A DNA stretch of 64,000 nt from an uncultured Prevotellaceae bacterium (GTDB lineage Bacteria; Bacteroidota; Bacteroidia; Bacteroidales; Bacteroidaceae), in the NCBI GenBank assembly GCA_900318995.1, contig ONMR01000003.1:1-64000 (forward strand), given 5' to 3'. A program made the translations under genes and the position numbers. Of the stretch, positions 28,442 to 38,100 are shown one piece after another; position 1 is the stretch's first letter, and each line of letters starts with the position of its first letter. The notes under the pieces are model-generated. The model saw only the letters and a list, made by a program, of their open reading frames with translations, did no database searches and was not told the DNA's origin.

Positions 28442-29059
28442 ATGGGAAATCTTATTGATATCATCAAGTCCGATGTCCGATACGAGGACTCTCTCAAGGC
28501 TTGCATGAACTGCGGCATATGCACGGCCATCTGTCCGGCTGCCGAGTTCTATGACTATGACCCCCGCCGTATATGCGATACCGTGCAGCGCGGTGATGAG
28601 GAACAGGTAGAGAAGCTTCTGCGCTCCGACACCATATGGTTCTGCGGACAGTGCATGTCGTGCAAACCCCGCTGCCCACGCGGCAACATACCCGGAGCGG
28701 TAATCAACATACTGCGCAAGGTATCGCAGGATATGGGCTACTACAAGGACAGCCACATGGGCCGACAGCAGGTAGACCTTATGGCCGGCATAGGTGACAA
28801 CATCCTTAACATAGGTTACTGCGTACATCCCGATGTGGTATTCCCCGAGAAACACCCCGAGCAGGGACCTGTATGGGAATGGTATGTAAAGAATATCAAG
28901 GCCGTATCGCCTAAATTCGGGGCCAACTACCATGGTGAGGGAGCCGGTGCACTGCGCACTATCAACCCTGAGACCATGGAGGAACTCCGCAACATATTCC
29001 GCGTAACCGGAGGAATGGATTTCCATGATTCCATAAAAAACGGCCCGCACAATGAATAA
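28442..29059 (+). CDS. HdrC-like 4Fe-4S dicluster protein
   Basis: 205 residues with two ferredoxin-type clusters: CMNCGICTAICPAAEFYDY near residue 20 and CGQCMSCKPRCPRGNIPG near residue 68, like HdrC of heterodisulfide reductase or the small subunit of glycolate/glycerol-3-phosphate oxidoreductases. The C-terminal ~110 residues are unlike HdrC and unassigned. Overlaps the next gene by 8 bases, implying coupled translation and a shared complex. Confidence 0.87.
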   Translation: MGNLIDIIKSDVRYEDSLKACMNCGICTAICPAAEFYDYDPRRICDTVQRGDEEQVEKLLRSDTIWFCGQCMSCKPRCPRGNIPGAVINILRKVSQDMGYYKDSHMGRQQVDLMAGIGDNILNIGYCVHPDVVFPEKHPEQGPVWEWYVKNIKAVSPKFGANYHGEGAGALRTINPETMEELRNIFRVTGGMDFHDSIKNGPHNE

Positions 29060-29387
29060 GTTCGGATTCGCCATCAAGACTCCGCGCTCGGAGAACATGG
29101 ACAAGGTATCGCTGGAGCGTTACCACATGCTGCTGGACCGTGAGCCATCGTTCAAACGCTGTTTCCAGTGCGGATGCTGCAGTGCCACATGCTCGGCACG
29201 TCAGTTTACCGAGTTCAGCATACGCCGCGTACACACATCTTTCCGTCGGGGAGAGTACGCAGGTCTGGACGAGGAATTAAGAAAGTGCATGCTCTGCGGC
29301 AAATGCACCCTGGTATGCCCGCGCGGGGTAAACCTCAGGTCACTCATTATCAATATGCGTCAGATCCTTGACGAGACAAAACAGTAA
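29052..29387 (+). CDS. Small HdrC-like 4Fe-4S dicluster protein
   Basis: 111 residues: CFQCGCCSATCSARQFTEF near residue 38 and CMLCGKCTLVCPRGVNLR near residue 81, the HdrC fold with two 4Fe-4S clusters. A second HdrC-like subunit next to another suggests two entry points or a heteromeric electron relay. Six bases before the large membrane subunit gene. Confidence 0.87.
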   Translation: MNKFGFAIKTPRSENMDKVSLERYHMLLDREPSFKRCFQCGCCSATCSARQFTEFSIRRVHTSFRRGEYAGLDEELRKCMLCGKCTLVCPRGVNLRSLIINMRQILDETKQ

Positions 29388-29393
29388 ACCGCC

Positions 29394-31349
29394 ATGAAGA
29401 TACACGCATATCCGTATAATGACTTTGTGATACCGTTCCTTATCGGTACGGTACTGCTGTTTGCCATCATCATCTACAAGTACATACGCTGGATCCGCCG
29501 GTTCAGCCCGGAGCAGCGTAAGGTCATACGCAGCAACTGGTATTCCTGGAAGATATTCCCCGCCATCTGGGAGATGTTCCGTGAGGGCCTTCTGCACGCC
29601 CGTATCCTTAAGAAAAACCTGCTGCTTGGCATCATGCACCAGGCATTTGCCTTTGGCTGGTTCCTGCTTATCGTGGTAGGCGCCATAGAGAGCCGTGACG
29701 CTTTTTATACCCTTCAGCGCGAGCAGTCAATAGCAACAGTCCACGAACTTCAGCAACAGAATGGCTGGTACATATACAACACCGGACAGGACAAGGATCC
29801 CGAATACCTCAACCAGCGCCGTTACCGTGTTGAGACCGAGGACGGTATAGCCCGAATCCATTATCACCGCCCGTTCTACGTAGGCATTTTCTACCGTTAC
29901 TTTGTACATAAGGCTCCGGAATCATTCCGTCAGCACAAAGCTTACTCTGACCTGATGGATGCACTCCTGCTGTATGTATTCCTGGGCATTACGATGGCTT
30001 TCATCAAGATATTCTGGTCCAAGATACTGGGAATGCGCCGCACCACCAAGCACACCATCATAGACCGTTTCTCAAAGTTCTCACTGTGGATGATATTCCC
30101 CATGCGTCTGCTTGCCGAGTCTATTACGGCGTGTCTGTACGGTAACGGAGGATTCTTCACCCAGGCTGTGGGCAACCTGTTTGACCCCATGATTGTACGC
30201 GGCATGGAGACATCGGTATGGATGCTCTATTCGCTGATGCTGGGAGTATTCTTCGTAACAATGCCGTTCACCCGCTACATGCACATCTTTACCGAGATAC
30301 TGCTTATATATTTCCGTAAGATAGGTGTCCGCGAGGAAACCGGCAAGACCGGCTACACGCTGTTTGAACTCAACGCCTGCTCACGTTGCGGAGTGTGCAT
30401 ATCGGGCTGTCCCATAGACAAGGTACTTGAGAACCATGAGATCCAGTCTGTCTATCTTATCCGCAGCCTGCGCAATCAGGAGCGCGGCAGCCGGCTCAAG
30501 ATGATTGCCGACAACTGCCTTATGTGTGACCGATGCGCAGTCGATTGCCCGGTAGGCATAGATCTGAGCGCCCTGCGCCGTCAGACACGCGCCAAGGGAG
30601 CAATCGATACCACCGGCAATTACGTATATCTGGACAAGAAACAGACTCCGTTCAACGCCATAGGCCGTGTAGCTTACTTTGGAGGATGTATGTCACATCT
30701 TACTCCCGGTATAACCGAGTCCATGGAGCGCATATTCACCGCTGCCGACCAGAAATACTGGTACATGGACAAACTGGGTACCATCTGCTGCGGCCGTCCG
30801 TTGCAGCAGCAGGGATTCACCGCCCAGGCTGCCGAATTGCGCCGCAAGAACACAGACCTGATAGAGAAATCAGGAGCCACCATGCTGGTTACTTCATGTC
30901 CTATATGCTACCAGTCATTCAAGAAGGAGTACAACCTTAATATACCTGTCATCCACCACACCGAGTATATAGACATGCTCATCAGACAGGGTCGGATCAA
31001 GGTACGTCATGATGACCGCAAGGTATCCTATCATGACCCGTGCGAGCTGGGCCGCGGCTGCGGAATCTATGATGAGCCGCGCAATGTCCTGAGCGCCGTG
31101 ACCAACCTTCAGAAAACCCGTTACCAGCGTGAAAAGAGCGTATGCTGCGGATTCAACCTGGGTGATACCAAACTCAGTCTTGAGGAGCAGACCAAGATAA
31201 GGAACGCATCACTTGAAAATCTTACAAGTAAGCCGGTCGATGCCATTGCTACGGCCTGTCCAATGTGTAAGAAAGCGTTCCAGCATGCCACAAATGACTA
31301 TCCTGTCAAGGATGTCGCCGAGATTGTGGCAGAGAACCTTATAAACTGA
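29394..31349 (+). CDS. Membrane-anchored HdrD-like iron-sulfur oxidoreductase (cytochrome-like domain, 2x4Fe-4S, two CCG domains)
   Basis: 651 residues. N-terminal membrane part (~1-310) with helices near residues 8-30, 80-100, 185-205, 228-250 and 268-295, resembling NarI/HdrE-type b-cytochromes, with an ~85-residue insert after helix 2. Then a dicluster ferredoxin (CSRCGVCISGCPID; CLMCDRCAVDCPVGID) and two CCG domains (GGCMSHLTPG ... TICCGRPLQQ ... TSCPICYQSF and DPCELGRGCG ... VCCGFNLGD ... TACPMCKKAF). Known relatives move electrons between membrane quinone/cytochrome and a thiol/disulfide or other two-electron substrate. The substrate here is unknown. Confidence 0.88.
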   Translation: MKIHAYPYNDFVIPFLIGTVLLFAIIIYKYIRWIRRFSPEQRKVIRSNWYSWKIFPAIWEMFREGLLHARILKKNLLLGIMHQAFAFGWFLLIVVGAIESRDAFYTLQREQSIATVHELQQQNGWYIYNTGQDKDPEYLNQRRYRVETEDGIARIHYHRPFYVGIFYRYFVHKAPESFRQHKAYSDLMDALLLYVFLGITMAFIKIFWSKILGMRRTTKHTIIDRFSKFSLWMIFPMRLLAESITACLYGNGGFFTQAVGNLFDPMIVRGMETSVWMLYSLMLGVFFVTMPFTRYMHIFTEILLIYFRKIGVREETGKTGYTLFELNACSRCGVCISGCPIDKVLENHEIQSVYLIRSLRNQERGSRLKMIADNCLMCDRCAVDCPVGIDLSALRRQTRAKGAIDTTGNYVYLDKKQTPFNAIGRVAYFGGCMSHLTPGITESMERIFTAADQKYWYMDKLGTICCGRPLQQQGFTAQAAELRRKNTDLIEKSGATMLVTSCPICYQSFKKEYNLNIPVIHHTEYIDMLIRQGRIKVRHDDRKVSYHDPCELGRGCGIYDEPRNVLSAVTNLQKTRYQREKSVCCGFNLGDTKLSLEEQTKIRNASLENLTSKPVDAIATACPMCKKAFQHATNDYPVKDVAEIVAENLIN

Positions 31350-31356
31350 AAAGATT

Positions 31357-32409
31357 ATGAACCGTTTTTGGAACGAATATCAGAAAGCCATAGCTGATGA
31401 CCATTACTTCTATGAGCGCAGCTGCATCCGCCAGACCTTTTTCCCGGGCTCCGAGACCGCATTCCTGCGTATGCTCCGTGAAGAACTGGGTAAGGATATA
31501 TATGATGATTTCCGTCAGCACACCTGCACCGGAATAGGTTATCATACTGACGTGGTACCTCTGGAGACCACTATGACCGTGGTGGCCCGTCTGTTCTCGC
31601 TAATGACCGAACGCGGCTATGAGAACTACGTTCCGTCCTGCGTTACGTCGTTCGGCGTTTTCACAGAGATGGTCCACATGTGGCAGGAGCACCCCGAACT
31701 TCTGGAAAAGACTCGTGAGAACCTCTACAAGGCCTGCAAACGCGAGTTCAACATACCCAAGAATATAGCTCACCCGTCGGACGTGATATATCATTTCCGT
31801 CATGAACTGGCTGAGAAGATGAAATACCGTCTTGTCAACCGGTTTACCGGTAAGCCCCTTAAGGTTGTTGAGCACATCGGCTGCCATTATGCCAAGATAT
31901 TCCCTGACAAGGGCGTAGGTAAGGCAGAATTTCCTTACGTACTGGCAGGTATGATTGAGGCATGGGGCGGAGAAGTTGTGGATTATCCGGAGCGCCGTCA
32001 CTGCTGCGGATTCGGTTTCCGTCAGTATCTGGTTCAGGAGAACCGTGGCTACTCAGTATCCAACACCAAGAAGAAACTGGAGTCAATGGAGCCGTATGAG
32101 CCAGATTTCATTGTATCCAACTGCCCCGGCTGCTCCATGTTCCTGGACCGCTGGCAGTATACAATCGCCGAGATGGAACACAAGACATATGACCGCGAAG
32201 GCTACGGCATACCCGTACTAACATATGAGGAGATGGCCGGACTGCTTCTGGGATATAACCCGTGGGAACTGGGTCTGCAGATACATCAGGTACAGGCCGA
32301 GCGTCTGCTTGACAAGATAGGCATACCGTATGATCCCAAGGAGAAATATAAAGCCGCAGACGGAAAAATTTTACGTGCACCGGAGAAACCGGAAAACCTT
32401 TTAGTTTAA
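31357..32409 (+). CDS. HdrB-like CCG-domain protein
   Basis: 350 residues related to heterodisulfide reductase subunit B. The second CCG domain is intact (IGCHYAKIF, RRHCCGFGF, SNCPGCSMFLD), a set that binds the unusual non-cubane 4Fe-4S cluster in HdrB. The first CCG region is degenerate: only single cysteines (SCIRQTFFPG; HTCTGIG; SCVTSFG) are visible. Seven bases after the membrane subunit, one base before the flavoprotein gene. Confidence 0.85.
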   Translation: MNRFWNEYQKAIADDHYFYERSCIRQTFFPGSETAFLRMLREELGKDIYDDFRQHTCTGIGYHTDVVPLETTMTVVARLFSLMTERGYENYVPSCVTSFGVFTEMVHMWQEHPELLEKTRENLYKACKREFNIPKNIAHPSDVIYHFRHELAEKMKYRLVNRFTGKPLKVVEHIGCHYAKIFPDKGVGKAEFPYVLAGMIEAWGGEVVDYPERRHCCGFGFRQYLVQENRGYSVSNTKKKLESMEPYEPDFIVSNCPGCSMFLDRWQYTIAEMEHKTYDREGYGIPVLTYEEMAGLLLGYNPWELGLQIHQVQAERLLDKIGIPYDPKEKYKAADGKILRAPEKPENLLV

Positions 32410-32416
32410 GTTGCTT

Positions 32417-33436
32417 ATGAATAAAGTTGCTATAATAGGAGCCGGCCCGGCCGGAATTGAGGCCGCATCGGTGTTGGCCCGCCAGGGAGTACAGGTCACT
32501 CTGTTTGAGAAATCAGAGACGCCACTCAAGAACATCCAGGACAAGGCTTTCCTGTTTCCCAATTTTCAGGCGGCACAGGAGATAGCCGATGACTTAAGCG
32601 GCAAGTTGCTTTCGGATGGTATAACTACCGCATTCGGTGTAGACATTACAGATATAAAATGGCAGGGAACAGAGTGGAAGCTGATTGATTCCAAGGAGCA
32701 GACATATGTCGCTCAGGCAGTACTCATTGCCACCGGTTACCAGGTATTCGATGCACACCGTAAGGAGGAACTGGGTTACGGAATATACAAGGGCGTAATC
32801 ACATCGCTTGATATGGAGCAGATGATCAAGCACGGCAAGATACTCAACGCCAACGGCGATGAGCCCAAGCGCATTACATTCCTGCAGTGCGTAGGCTCCC
32901 GTGACGAAAAGAGCGGCAACCACTACTGCTCCAAAATATGCTGCGTAACAGCTGTAAAACAGGCCATCGAGGTACGCAAGCAACTGCCCAAATGTGAGGC
33001 ATCCGTATTCTACATGGATTTGCGCATGTGGGGGCAGGGATTTGAGGAAATGTACCGCACTGCCCAGGAAAAGTACGGTGTCAGTTTTGTCCGCGGCCGT
33101 ATTTCGGAAGCTGCCGCCACATTTGACGGACGTGTCCAGCTTAAGAGTGAAGATACCCTGATGGGACTCCCGCTAAAGATGACTACAGACCTGCTTGTCC
33201 TGATGATCGGCATGGAGGCCTCGTGCGGCACTAAGGCACTGGGTAAGGCATGTGAAATAAACGGTGATTACGGTTTTATCAAGACTGTAAATCCGCACCT
33301 TTACGATAATGAAACCGGTAAGCCGGGACTGTTTGCTGCCGGTACATGCAAGCGTCCCATGAGCATATCGGATTCAATCAATGACGCCCGCTCGGCAGCC
33401 ATTGGTATCAAAGAGTATCTGGATACTCTGGCTTAG
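32417..33436 (+). CDS. HdrA-like FAD protein
   Basis: 339 residues; start at the ATG 32417 (MNKVAIIGAGPAGIEAASVL, FAD-binding) rather than the TTG six bases earlier. It has the HdrA signature QCVGSRDEKSGNHYC and CSKICCVTAVKQAIE (cysteines for a 4Fe-4S cluster) and a C-terminal GLFAAGTCKRPMSISDSI. Typical HdrA is ~650 residues with extra ferredoxin domains; this is a core-only version. Probably the NAD(P)H- or ferredoxin-facing flavin subunit of the complex. Confidence 0.85.
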   Translation: MNKVAIIGAGPAGIEAASVLARQGVQVTLFEKSETPLKNIQDKAFLFPNFQAAQEIADDLSGKLLSDGITTAFGVDITDIKWQGTEWKLIDSKEQTYVAQAVLIATGYQVFDAHRKEELGYGIYKGVITSLDMEQMIKHGKILNANGDEPKRITFLQCVGSRDEKSGNHYCSKICCVTAVKQAIEVRKQLPKCEASVFYMDLRMWGQGFEEMYRTAQEKYGVSFVRGRISEAAATFDGRVQLKSEDTLMGLPLKMTTDLLVLMIGMEASCGTKALGKACEINGDYGFIKTVNPHLYDNETGKPGLFAAGTCKRPMSISDSINDARSAAIGIKEYLDTLA

Positions 33437-33483
33437 TGAACCTTGCGTTTTTTAATACTGAAACTAATCAATGCTTTTGAGAT

Positions 33484-35079
33484 ATGTTTACAGAAGATAA
33501 GGTATTATATGTAGCACATGGGCAGGATGGTCCCATCTCTATTTGCGGCAAGATGGCCAACCGCCACGGACTGATAGCAGGAGCTACCGGTACAGGCAAG
33601 ACCGTTACGCTGCAGGTTCTGGCCGAGACTTTCAGTCAGGCCGGAGTGCCCTGTTTCATGGCCGATATGAAAGGTGACCTGAGCGGTATCAGCCAGCCGG
33701 GAGCCATGAGCGGATTCATTGAGAAACGCTGCGCCGAGTTCGGGATAGATAACCCGCAGTTTGAAAAGTGCCCTGTACGTTTCTTTGACGTATTCGGCGA
33801 GCAGGGACATCCCATGCGTACCACCATTTCAAATATGGGACCGCAGCTGCTTTCGCGCCTGCTTGGATTGAGCGATGTCCAGGAGGGAGTGCTTAACATA
33901 GTATTCCGTGTGGCCGATGAACGCGGCCTGCTGCTCATTGACATGAAAGACCTGCGTTCCATGCTCAACTATGTAGCCCAGCACGCATCTGAGTTGACAA
34001 CCACTTACGGTAACGTGAGTTCGGCCAGCATAGGTGCCATACAGCGTGCACTGCTAACACTTGAAAATCAGGGCGGTGAGATATTCTTTGCCGAGCCCTC
34101 TTTCGATATATTTGACCTGATGCAGACCGAAGGTGGCCGTGGCGTGATGAACGTGCTGGCTGCCGACCGCCTGATGCTCAACCCCAAACTGTACTCCACT
34201 TTCCTGCTCTGGCTTCTGTCGGACCTGTATGCCCAGTTGCCTGAAGTAGGTGACCTGGAACTGCCTCGTCTGGTGTTCTTCTTCGATGAGGCTCACACTT
34301 TGTTTGAGGATACATCCAAGGCTTTGGTCGATAAGATTGAGCAGGTGGTACGCCTTATCCGCAGTAAGGGAGTAGGAGTTTATTTTGTAACTCAGAGCCC
34401 CACCGATATTCCTGAGAATATTCTTGGTCAGTTGGGTAACCGTGTGCAGCATGCCCTGCGTGCCTATACACCTAAGGACCAGAAGGCAGTCCGTACCGCC
34501 GCCCAGACATTCCGCGCCAATCCTGCTTTCAAGACCGAGGACGCCATAATGGAGCTTGGCACAGGCGAGGCCCTGGTATCGTTCCTGGATGAGAAGGGTA
34601 TACCCTCTATGGTACAGCGCGCCAGGATACTGTTCCCGCTCAGCCAGATAGGTGCCATAAGCGAGTCTCAACGCAAACAGACCATCAATGCGTCAAGGCT
34701 GTTCGGCAAGTATGACCGGGTGATAGACCGCGAAAGTGCATTTGAGGTTCTGCTGGCAGAGTCAGAGCGTCAGCAGGTCGAGATTCAGGCTGCAGCCCAG
34801 GAGGAGGAACGCAATCTGCGCAAGGCTAAGGAAACCAAGGCCGAAAAACCTGCCAAGGAGAAGAAATCCAGCGGATTGGGCTCAAAGATCTTTGCTGCAG
34901 CAGTCGGTGCCGCAATATCGTCCGTTAGCCGTAGCGTGGGCACATCGGTTGCCAACAAGGTTACCGGCAAGAAAACCAAGACCGACGGCAAGAGCATCGC
35001 CAACAAGGCGATAGGCAATGCAACCTCTACTGCCACGCGCACGCTTACCCGCTCAATTCTGGGTAATCTTTTGAAATAA
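33484..35079 (+). CDS. HerA-like AAA+ ATPase (DUF853 family)
   Basis: 531 residues with Walker [28 protein letters not shown], Walker [16 protein letters not shown] and [20 protein letters not shown], typical of the HerA/DUF853 ATPases. Residues ~425-475 form a charged coiled coil and the tail (~475-531) is Lys/Ala/Ser/Thr rich with Gly-containing hydrophobic repeats. The function of the family is unclear; no NurA nuclease partner is next to it, so a defence or end-resection role is not supported here. Confidence 0.85.
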   Translation: MFTEDKVLYVAHGQDGPISICGKMANRHGLIAGATGTGKTVTLQVLAETFSQAGVPCFMADMKGDLSGISQPGAMSGFIEKRCAEFGIDNPQFEKCPVRFFDVFGEQGHPMRTTISNMGPQLLSRLLGLSDVQEGVLNIVFRVADERGLLLIDMKDLRSMLNYVAQHASELTTTYGNVSSASIGAIQRALLTLENQGGEIFFAEPSFDIFDLMQTEGGRGVMNVLAADRLMLNPKLYSTFLLWLLSDLYAQLPEVGDLELPRLVFFFDEAHTLFEDTSKALVDKIEQVVRLIRSKGVGVYFVTQSPTDIPENILGQLGNRVQHALRAYTPKDQKAVRTAAQTFRANPAFKTEDAIMELGTGEALVSFLDEKGIPSMVQRARILFPLSQIGAISESQRKQTINASRLFGKYDRVIDRESAFEVLLAESERQQVEIQAAAQEEERNLRKAKETKAEKPAKEKKSSGLGSKIFAAAVGAAISSVSRSVGTSVANKVTGKKTKTDGKSIANKAIGNATSTATRTLTRSILGNLLK

Positions 35080-35105
35080 GAGATTGTAATAACCGTCAGA
35101 ATACA

Positions 35106-35140
35106 GCAAAGCCTTCCGGATCATTTCCGGAAGGCTTTGC
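35106..35140 (+). terminator. Strong bidirectional terminator hairpin
   Basis: Perfect 15-base stem starting GCAAAGCCTTCCGGA with loop TCATT, between the convergent ends of the HerA-like gene and the FISUMP-SusD fusion gene. The T-run is short on both sides, so it is an efficient hairpin but not a textbook intrinsic terminator. Confidence 0.75.
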
Positions 35141-35143
35141 TTA

Positions 35144-38100
35144 TTAGTTACCCGGCTGAAAATCGCCATATGGTTCAAGATATACATTTCCGTAAGATGC
35201 ATCATAGAATCCGGCTTTCTCACCATCCTTCATCGCATAAATGCCCATCATGCTGTCAATGGATCCGTCATCCGGGAAAAAGGCCACTGCCGAACCGTCA
35301 GGTGAGCAGATGAATGTGATTGAATTAATATCAACTGTAGTAAAATAGAATTCATATGTGCTGTTTCTACCCAGATACTGCCAGTCACTGATTGACAAAG
35401 TACCATCAGAGGCATCAAACCGGGCTACAATCTCACTGCCTTCAAAAAGGAGGTCCTTTATGATAAGAGTATTGGATTGGCCAAGCTCAATTGAGCAGAA
35501 TAACGTATCTCTGGAATCCGGATTAGTGTTATTGTCAAAATAGCTGTGGTATATCATCATATATGAGCCTGTCATCATATTCATGGTTATTCCTGATCCA
35601 AAATCATCAACCGGTTCCGGCGCATCTGCCTTAGGATTGTTGTCATCCTCTGATATGAGAGGATTGGATTCTATTACCCTTGCTGGTATTGTCCACAGAA
35701 GAATATCACTTCCGGCCGGAACGTTGAATACGTTATGTGAATCCGGATAACCGGCACCGCGACGGTCAAGATCCTTGCCAAGTCTCATTATGTCAAACCA
35801 TGAAAGACCTTCGCCCCACAGCTCGATCCTGCGCTGTCTCCATATCTCATCCTGCAATTCTGTTCCGGCTACATCGGGACATACGTATGCAGAATCCCTG
35901 TATGACCTGATGAAAGACTCCAGTACAGACTTGGCCTGAGCGGTTGAGCCACTCATGGCCTTACCTTCGGCAAGAATGAGATACATCTCTTCAATTCGCA
36001 TCAAAGGAACATCATTGGCATTGATGTCTGTTCCAAGTACATTGTCGTAAGGGGCAAACTTGACCTGTGTATATGGTTCAAAACCATTTTGCCAGATGTA
36101 ATTCAATTGCTCATCATTCAGATTGGCCGAATAGTAGTCGGCATCCAGCCACCATCCCTTACGAACATCGGTGCTGCTTATGGAGTTGTATAGAGCCTTA
36201 TTAATACGGCGTCCGCCGTTATACTGATTGTAACCGTAATTGAATGAGCCCATGTGGGACGGATAGTTCACAAGACCGGTTTGTACCACGTCATCATCCT
36301 CATTGATTATGATACCCCACATCCAGTCTGGCTCATTGGCAGTCCAGAAAGCAGGCCTTGATGCCTCAATCATTGAAGATGGTCTTGCACTGGATTCATC
36401 AATGGCACTTTGGGCATCGGCGGCGGCCGCTCTCCATTCGCCCATTGTCAGATTAACCCTTGCACGCAATCCGTAAGCTACAGACAGGTCAACATGAGCC
36501 TTGTCCGGTCTGCTCAGACCAAGTTTCTTGGCAGAGCCCAATATACCGATGGCATTATTCAGGTCATTCATAATCTGTGTGTACACTTCGGCCACCGTCG
36601 CTCTTGGACAACCGTTGGCAATGGCATCATCTGCATTGACCTCCGTGATAAGAGGTACACAAGGCTTGTTCTCATTACCGGCATAATTGAACTGGTAGAG
36701 CTGTGCCAGGTTCCAGTATGCGAATGCCCTCAATGCAAGCATCTGAGCCAACGCGAACTGCTCGGAAGCATCGGCCGAGTTGGTGTCAATCTCTTTTATG
36801 ACATTGTTGGCGGCTGTTATTTCTCCATATAGAGTCTGCCACATAATCAAGGGGGCATAATATGCATTATTTCTGTCTTGTAATTCCAAAGAAGTACCAA
36901 ACCAGTTATAGCCGTTGTCTTTCTGTACAACATCCATACCGTTGGCATCAGTGAACATCATGACAGAAGGATAACCCATATCATCATGTCTGCTTCCGCT
37001 GACAGGAGCAAACGCTTTCGTAAGTGCCAAAACTTCATCAGCCTTCATCATGGCGGTCTTTTCTGTTACCACGACAACACATGTCGCCTCCAATCCGTTT
37101 ATACTGGCGGTTATATTGGCGATACCGGTTCTATCGGATGTTGTTACAGTACCGTTTTCATCAACCGATGCTACGTCAGGATTATCGGATGACCAGATTA
37201 TGCCACCCATAAAACTGTAATCCGTATTTCCGCTTAAAAGGCTGACACCAATAGTGGTTTTGCCAACTGTGGGAACAGCAATAGTGTCATTATCGAATTT
37301 GATGGAGGTAATTCCGTTCCATGTATCAGACGGAGTCACAGCACGTATGCTCCTGCCTTGATAACGATAATAATGCCATACGCTCATGTAACCCCTGTCT
37401 AAATATAGATAATCAGCCATTGTCTGATCATCGTTGTTCACCGTATTTGTCCAATAATACCCCTCCTCATCCTCAAAGAATGTCGTGCCGACCTTGCAGC
37501 CTGTTATGGGTACGAATATCCAGTTGTTCTCATATCCTTCTACCTGACTGGAGATCTTGTAGCCTTCAACCCCGTTAATTGTTGTCAGTTCCCAATGGCA
37601 CAGGTTGATAAGTTCCTGGAATTCCAGGCTGCTTGGCATGCGCCAACTGCCACCCCAGTACTCACGGACCGCATCATCTTCGGCATCCAGGACAGTTTTG
37701 CCGTCCACATTACCGAACTGGCTGTCAGTAATATATTTGGTGTATGAATCCGACTGCGGGTCATACCATTTGTATGATCCTAAAATATAGTCTTTTTTGG
37801 GCTGTGTCTCACCCCATGCATAGTAGTAACCGTCCTTTTCGGGTGACTCGGCACCAAGGTTACATGTAGCCCAATTGACACTCAAGCCCAAGTCTACAGC
37901 CTCAGCCACGATCTGAGGTTCCAGAACTGTCACCACACATTGTGATATATATTCACCGAGGTTTGCCTCTATAGTGGTTGTTCCGGGTGCATATGCGATA
38001 ATTGTTCCATCCGAATATGCCATTAGCGAGTTGTTTGCTTTTGCAAAGAGCAACGGACTGACAGGCAGGGAATCCATGTCAAAATGAAGCTGATATCTGT

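Noticed and set aside
33484-35079. HerA-NurA type defence or repair module
   Set aside because: No nuclease or other defence gene adjacent; DUF853 ATPases are widespread single genes.
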